Shown here: in pieces, positions 59,743-64,000 of the stretch | Position numbering within the stretch: the first letter of the stretch is position 1 | How the letters are laid out: every line of letters begins with the position of its first letter | Origin: Nocardioides aquaticus | GTDB lineage: Bacteria; Actinomycetota; Actinomycetes; Propionibacteriales; Nocardioidaceae | Assembly: GCF_018459925.1 (NCBI RefSeq) | Contig: NZ_CP075371.1 | Location: 2,542,001-2,606,000 of the forward strand | Direction: 5' to 3' | Length of the DNA stretch: 64,000 nucleotides | Notes under the pieces: generated by a model | What the model was told of the DNA's origin: nothing | The model's database searches: none | Seen by the model: the letters and a program-made list of their open reading frames with translations, nothing else | Translations under genes and position numbers: made by a program

Positions 59743-60074
59743 TCGAGTTCGGAGTCGACACCACCAGCGAGGGGATCGGGGTGGTCACACCGCGGGGACG
59801 GCTCAACATGGTCTCGGCGCGCCGCCTCAAGGACCTGCTCGCCGAGCTCGTCGACGGCGGCACCACACGGATCGTGGTGGACATGGGAGAGACCACCTTC
59901 CTGGACTCCTCCGGTCTCGGCGCGCTGATCGCCGGGCTCAAGTCGGCCCGGCAGGCCGGCGGCGACCTCCGCGTCGCCCGGCCCACGCCTGCGGTGCACA
60001 GCGTGTTCGAGATGACCAACCTGGACCGCGTCCTGCGCGCCCGCGACACCGTCGAGGGGGCGTTCGATGCCTGA
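59739..60074 (+). CDS. STAS-domain anti-anti-sigma (RsbV-like) protein
   Basis: 111 residues, a complete STAS domain: IGVVTPRGRLNMVSARRLKD, then the phosphorylation site in TTFLDSSGLGALIAGLKS, and TNLDRVLRARDTVEGAFDA. The Ser in DSSGLG is the one phosphorylated by RsbW-type kinases and dephosphorylated by SpoIIE-type phosphatases. ATGA overlap with the GT2 gene; overlaps the kinase gene by 8 bp. Confidence 0.93.
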   Translation: MIEFGVDTTSEGIGVVTPRGRLNMVSARRLKDLLAELVDGGTTRIVVDMGETTFLDSSGLGALIAGLKSARQAGGDLRVARPTPAVHSVFEMTNLDRVLRARDTVEGAFDA

Positions 60075-60528
60075 CCCGGCCCTGGACCCGGTCGGGTCCG
60101 AGGAGGGTTCGTCGACCCGGTTCGAGGTCGAGATGGCTGCGCACGAGGGTGCCATCGACCACGCGCAGGACCTCGTCGAGAAGCTGTTCGGCGAGCACCC
60201 CGACGTGTCGGGGCGCGACCGCTTCCGGTTCGAGACCGCGGTCGTGGAGGTGCTGGCCAACGTCGTCGAGCACGCCTTCTCCGGTGACGAGGCCTCCGGC
60301 CAGCGACGCCTGCGGCTGACGCTCGCGGCGACCCCGACCGAGCTGACCGCCCTGCTCGCCGACAACGGCGAGCCCGCGGGCGTGGACCTGAGCGCGGTGA
60401 TCATGCCGGGCGAGGACGCGGAGTCCGGACGCGGTCTCGCGCTCGCCCTCGCCGCCGTGGACGACCTGCAGTACCGCCACGTCGAGGGCAGGAACTACTG
60501 GGACCTGCGGTGCCACCGCGACACCTGA
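60067..60528 (+). CDS. RsbW-like anti-sigma serine kinase (HATPase)
   Basis: 153 residues of GHKL ATPase fold. N-box FETAVVEVLANVVEHAF, then LLADNGEPAGVDL and the G-box ESGRGLALALAAVDDLQY. Binds ATP, phosphorylates the STAS partner and may hold a sigma factor or other target. Overlaps the GH26-OpgC gene by 19 bp. No sigma factor gene in the cluster. Confidence 0.9.
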   Translation: MPDPALDPVGSEEGSSTRFEVEMAAHEGAIDHAQDLVEKLFGEHPDVSGRDRFRFETAVVEVLANVVEHAFSGDEASGQRRLRLTLAATPTELTALLADNGEPAGVDLSAVIMPGEDAESGRGLALALAAVDDLQYRHVEGRNYWDLRCHRDT

Positions 60529-63035
60529 CCACCGCCGGGACCGACCGGACCGGACCTGCGCTCCTGCTGGTCGTCCTGCTGCTCGCCGTGCTCGGCCCGC
60601 TGCTGGCCGCGGCACCGGCGGGAGCGGTCGACACCGAGGGCGACCCGTCCCCGACCGCGCCGCCCGCGGCGCCGCTCGGGGCGCCCTGGTTCGGTCCCGG
60701 CCTGGACTGGACCGACGACCGCGCCGACGAGTACGCCGACCGCCTCGGCGAGGTGCCCTCCCTGTACGGGCAGCGCGTCCACTACCCGCTGGAGGGAGAC
60801 GACCGCACCTTCCTGCGCCAGTTCGTCCAGCAGGCCGCCACCCAGGGCGCGGTCGCCGTCGTCGACCTGGAGCCGCAGGTCGCGCTCGACGACCTGACGG
60901 CGGCGGACGCCCAGGACCTGGCCGACGAGCTCGCCGGGCTGCACCGCGAGCTCGACACCTACTTCCTGGTCCGCTTCGCCCCGGAGATGAACGGCTCGTG
61001 GGTCACCTGGGGCCAGCAGCCGCTGAAGTACGCCGACGCGTTCCGGACCGTGGCCGACGCCGTCCACGCGACCACCGACCAGGTCGCGATGGTCTGGTCG
61101 CCGGCGTACGGCTCGGGCTACCCGTTCGGTGACGCCTTCGGCGCCGTCGGCAAGAGCGGTCCCTCGGACACCGCCGCGCTGGACACCGACGGCGACGGGG
61201 CGCTGACCGACGCCGACGACCCGTACGGCCCCTACTACCCCGGGGACGAGGCCGTCGACTGGGTGGGCCTGTCGTTGTACTACTTCGGTCAGCGCGGCGC
61301 GTTCGGCGACAACGACCTCCCCCGCGACGGCGAGTACGCGGAACGCCTCGACGAGGAGTGGGGCTACGCCACGACGCAGGACCGTGACGTGCGGGAGCCG
61401 TTCTACGAGCGCTTCGCACGCGAGGACCAGCCGATGCTGGTCGAGACCGGGGCGCTGTTCAACCCCGACGGCGCGAAGCAGGACGAGACCGCGCTCAAGC
61501 AGGCGTGGTGGTCGCAGGTGCTGGCCGAGGCCGAGGACCACCCGCTGGTGGCCGGGATCACCTGGCTCGAGCGGGTCCGGGCCGAGGCCGAGGTCGGCGG
61601 GGCCACCGTCGACTGGCGGGCCGCCGAGATCGGCGACCTGGCCGAGGCGCTCGGCGAGGACCTGGCGGCCTCGGACGTCACCCTGGGCCCGATCACCCGG
61701 GTGCTCGACCTGGAGACCGGTGCCGAGGCGACCGCCCAGGGACGCCAGCCGGCCGACGTCGGCGCCGAGATGGGCTGGATCGTCTTCTGCGTCGTGCTCG
61801 GTGCGCTGCTGTTCCTGCTGGCCGGGGTGGTCGGGCGGCTCGTGCCGTCCTGGCGCTACCCGGACGAGCACGACCCCCGTGACCGCCGCCTGGACCTGTT
61901 CCGGGGCTTCATCATCCTGGCCGTGGTGGTCACCCACATCGAGGTGGCCGGGCCCTACACCTACGTCACCCTCAACGCCGTCGGCGCGATCACCGGCGCC
62001 GAGATGTTCGTGCTGCTCTCGGGCGTCGTGCTCGGCATGATCTACGAGCCGACCGTCCGCAAGCTGGGCGAGCGGCGTACCGCGGTCGCGATGTGGAAGC
62101 GCGCGCGCAAGCAGTACCTGGTCTCGCTCGCGGTGATCGTCCTCGTCTACGTCATCGGGGTGCTGCCGTTCGTCACCACCGCGGCGATCACCACGTTCAC
62201 CGACCGCGGCACCGGCGAGGACGGCTCCTCGACCGCGGGTCAGGTCTACGACCTCTACGCGAACTTCCCGCGCCTGTTCGACTACCCGCCGCCGTGGTAC
62301 GCCGTGAAGCAGCTGCTGCTGCTCGAGATGGGCCCGTGGGTCTTCAACATCATGGGGCTGTTCGTGGTGCTGAGCCTGCTGCTGCCGGCCATGATGTGGC
62401 TGGTCCGCCGCGGGCTGTGGTGGCTGCTGCTCGCCGTCTCCTGGGTGGCGTTCGTCTACATGGCGCTGAACGAGGTGCACTGGCTGCCGTCGCAGTTCGA
62501 GTTCGTCTTCCCGCTGCTCACCTGGCAGGTCGCGTTCACGCACGGCCTGGTGCTCGGCCACTACCGGGCGCGGGTGCAGAAGGCGCTCACCGGACGCTGG
62601 GGCGTGCTGGGCTGCACGGTGTTCGTGGTCGGCTACGCGGTCTCGCTCGGCTGGATCTGGCTCGGGCACCGGTTCGGGGTGCCCACCCCGTTCCCGGACT
62701 CCTCCTACGCCTGGCTCTACGCCAACGCCTACACCCGGATCTTCCTGCAGCCCGGCCGGCTGGTCGACCTCGCGTTCATGCTGGTCGTCACGTACGCCGT
62801 CCTGACCCGGATGTGGAAGCCGATCGACCGGGTCATCGGCTGGCTGTGGATCCCCCTGGGGCAGGCCAGCCTGTACGTCTTCATCGTCCACGTCTTCTTC
62901 GCCCTCGCGGTCGCGAACGTGCCGGGCCTGGACCGGGCCGTGTGGTGGCAGGGGCTGGTCGTGCACACCGTCGTGATCGGCCTGGTCTGGGTGATGGTGA
63001 CGAGGAAGGTCCTGTTCTCGGTCATCCCGCGCTGA
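60510..63035 (+). CDS. GH26-like glycoside hydrolase fused to OpgC-type acyltransferase
   Basis: 841 residues. Signal anchor about 14-40; GH26 (beta-mannanase-like) domain about 55-385 with acid/base Glu in RFAPEMNGSW (E159) and nucleophile Glu in PMLVETGALF (E312); a DTDGDGALTDAD calcium-loop-like segment at 225-236. Transmembrane helix at about 422-445, then an OpgC-like membrane domain (about 455-840; RRLDLFRGFIILAVVVTHIE, GAEMFVLLSGVVLGMIYE, about ten helices). OpgC relatives acylate polysaccharide. GTG start. The hydrolase faces outside and the acyltransferase sits in the membrane, so one protein could trim and acylate the GT2 product. Confidence 0.88.
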   Translation: MPPRHLTTAGTDRTGPALLLVVLLLAVLGPLLAAAPAGAVDTEGDPSPTAPPAAPLGAPWFGPGLDWTDDRADEYADRLGEVPSLYGQRVHYPLEGDDRTFLRQFVQQAATQGAVAVVDLEPQVALDDLTAADAQDLADELAGLHRELDTYFLVRFAPEMNGSWVTWGQQPLKYADAFRTVADAVHATTDQVAMVWSPAYGSGYPFGDAFGAVGKSGPSDTAALDTDGDGALTDADDPYGPYYPGDEAVDWVGLSLYYFGQRGAFGDNDLPRDGEYAERLDEEWGYATTQDRDVREPFYERFAREDQPMLVETGALFNPDGAKQDETALKQAWWSQVLAEAEDHPLVAGITWLERVRAEAEVGGATVDWRAAEIGDLAEALGEDLAASDVTLGPITRVLDLETGAEATAQGRQPADVGAEMGWIVFCVVLGALLFLLAGVVGRLVPSWRYPDEHDPRDRRLDLFRGFIILAVVVTHIEVAGPYTYVTLNAVGAITGAEMFVLLSGVVLGMIYEPTVRKLGERRTAVAMWKRARKQYLVSLAVIVLVYVIGVLPFVTTAAITTFTDRGTGEDGSSTAGQVYDLYANFPRLFDYPPPWYAVKQLLLLEMGPWVFNIMGLFVVLSLLLPAMMWLVRRGLWWLLLAVSWVAFVYMALNEVHWLPSQFEFVFPLLTWQVAFTHGLVLGHYRARVQKALTGRWGVLGCTVFVVGYAVSLGWIWLGHRFGVPTPFPDSSYAWLYANAYTRIFLQPGRLVDLAFMLVVTYAVLTRMWKPIDRVIGWLWIPLGQASLYVFIVHVFFALAVANVPGLDRAVWWQGLVVHTVVIGLVWVMVTRKVLFSVIPR

Positions 63036-63068
63036 GGACCCGCGCCGACCGGCCCCCCGCGCCACGCC

Positions 63069-63074
63069 TAGGGT
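63069..63074 (+). promoter_or_regulatory. Candidate -10 box (TAGGGT) for the AbrB-family gene
   Basis: TAGGGT 8 nt before the ATG at 63083, leaderless pattern; it would make the gene independent of the GH26-OpgC operon. Confidence 0.45.
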
Positions 63075-63082
63075 CGTGGTCG

Positions 63083-64000
63083 ATGTCGACGACCCCGCGC
63101 TCCCCGCTGCGGTCGGTCGTTCTCGTCCTCGCGGTCACCGTGGTGCTGAGCGCCGCGCTCACGGCGGTGCAGGTGCCCTCGCCGGTCCTCTTCGCGGCCG
63201 TGATCGGCGGGATGGCGCACGCGCTGACCTCGCCGACACCCCTCGCCCTGCCGGGGTGGGGCGTCGTGGTGGCGCAGGGCCTGATCGGCATCACCGTCGG
63301 CGCGCTCGTCGACCTCGCGACCCTGCAGCGTCTCGGCACCGAGGCCGTCCCGGTGGTGCTGGTCGTCGTGGGCACGCTGGCCCTCAGCATCGGCGCGGGC
63401 CGGGTGCTGGCCCTGCGCCGGGACGTCTCCCCCACCACCGGCGTGTTCAGCCTGGTCGCCGGCGGGGCGTCCGGCGTGGTCGCGGTCGCGCGGGACCTCG
63501 GGGCGGACGACCGGGTGGTGACGGTCGTGCAGTACCTGCGCGTCCTGGTCGTGCTGCTGACGATGCCCGTCGTCACCGCGCTGGTCTTCCACCCGCCCTC
63601 CGGCGACGGCACGCCCGGGGAGGCCGGCGCCGGCCTCCCCGCCGACCTCGCCTTCGTCGCGACCAGCCTCGTCCTCGGGCTGCTGGTGGCCCGGCTGGTG
63701 CCGGTCAGCACGATGAGCCTGCTGGGGCCGCTGCTGGTGTCCTCCGTGCTCGCGGCCGGCGGTTGGCTCGGACCGGTCTCGGTGCCGACCGCGCTGGAGT
63801 GGCTGGCCTTCGCCCTGATCGGGGTCCAGGTCGGGCTGCGGTTCACCCGCGCCAGCCTGGTCAGCATCGCCCGGATGCTGCCGGCCGTGCTGGCGCTGAT
63901 CGCGGTCGTCGTGGTCGGCACCGCCGGGCTCGGGGTGGTCCTCACCTGGCTCACCCCGGCCGACCCGCTCACGGCCTACCTGCCACCACGCCGGGCGGGC
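63083..64000 (+). CDS. AbrB-family membrane protein, 3' end outside window
   Basis: ATG start; 306 codons visible. Membrane protein of about nine helices with the repeated AbrB-type (PF05145) pattern: PVLFAAVIGGMAHALTSPTP, GGASGVVAVARDLGADDRVV and MSLLGPLLVSSVLAAGGWLG. Family members are sometimes called ammonia monooxygenase-like; the function is unknown. Near the right edge the expected YLATTPGG appears as YLPPRRAG, because one base (a G at about 63982) seems to be missing. With it restored the conserved second-repeat motif is read. Confidence 0.8.
   Translation, partial: MSTTPRSPLRSVVLVLAVTVVLSAALTAVQVPSPVLFAAVIGGMAHALTSPTPLALPGWGVVVAQGLIGITVGALVDLATLQRLGTEAVPVVLVVVGTLALSIGAGRVLALRRDVSPTTGVFSLVAGGASGVVAVARDLGADDRVVTVVQYLRVLVVLLTMPVVTALVFHPPSGDGTPGEAGAGLPADLAFVATSLVLGLLVARLVPVSTMSLLGPLLVSSVLAAGGWLGPVSVPTALEWLAFALIGVQVGLRFTRASLVSIARMLPAVLALIAVVVVGTAGLGVVLTWLTPADPLTAYLPPRRAG

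Noticed and set aside
60495-63065. 856-codon minus-strand frame opposite GH26-OpgC
   Set aside because: Antisense of a convincing membrane enzyme; composition biased to Arg, Gln, His, Asp and Gly as expected of a shadow.

Overview
The window is high-GC DNA (I estimate about 70-73%) with short intergenic gaps, many GTG starts and many 1-8 bp start/stop overlaps. It encodes RbpA, WhiA, an actinobacterial SUF operon with SufU and SufR, a mycothiol-dependent maleylpyruvate isomerase-type enzyme and a probable F420 oxidoreductase. This points to an actinobacterial chromosome, most likely Nocardioides or a close relative in the Propionibacteriales. The genus is inference. I see no phage, insertion sequence, integrase, CRISPR array, rRNA or tRNA.

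Layout. 1-6.5 kb: the complete SUF Fe-S operon on the minus strand (sufR-B-D-Rieske ferredoxin-C-S-U-T; sufT runs off the left edge). 6.5-11.3 kb: two small membrane proteins, an ABC exporter pair, and heme A and heme O synthases (ctaA, ctaB) facing each other across a double hairpin. 11.4-17.1 kb: tkt-tal-pgi-pgl, tightly coupled, with no zwf-opcA between pgi and pgl. 17.2-26 kb: a minus-strand core block, uvrC-rapZ-yvcK-whiA-gap-pgk-tpiA-secG-rbpA. 26-31.6 kb: a Tat/lipoprotein Rieske protein, uvrA with a LexA-type box, a DinB/MDMPI protein, a metallo-beta-lactamase fold hydrolase and a 46-codon gene. 31.6-39 kb: an AraC/GyrI regulator opposite a double ABC transporter, an NhaC-family antiporter, a DinB protein and a hemerythrin-like protein. 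39-50.8 kb: an NlpC/P60 hydrolase behind a c-di-AMP (ydaO-type) riboswitch, then mostly single-gene enzymes (AKR, SDR, LLM oxidoreductase, map, flavin reductase, photolyase-like protein, dienelactone hydrolase, MOSC, GNAT) and small unknowns. This stretch also holds long inverted-repeat elements, two copies of a 38-bp palindromic repeat and a 22-bp tandem array.

50.8-64 kb is the most unusual part. A DUF480-methyltransferase fusion is followed by a three-gene cassette (GT4 glycosyltransferase, methyltransferase, alpha-toroid 'prenyltransferase'-like protein) and an OmpR-type response regulator, all on the minus strand. Divergent from these is an operon of a GAF-SpoIIE phosphatase, a cellulose-synthase-like GT2 with an internal insertion, a STAS anti-anti-sigma protein, an RsbW-like kinase and a GH26-OpgC fusion. 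It reads as an exopolysaccharide synthesis, trimming and acylation system wired into a partner-switching circuit with no sigma factor beside it. A 3'-truncated AbrB-family membrane protein ends the window.

Three genes in 53.9-59.7 kb, and probably the AbrB gene at the right edge, are each broken by what looks like one missing base, three of them in C/G runs. Sequencing or assembly error is the simplest explanation. A separate VOC/pterin-dehydratase-type gene at 41.8 kb is a genuine-looking remnant.
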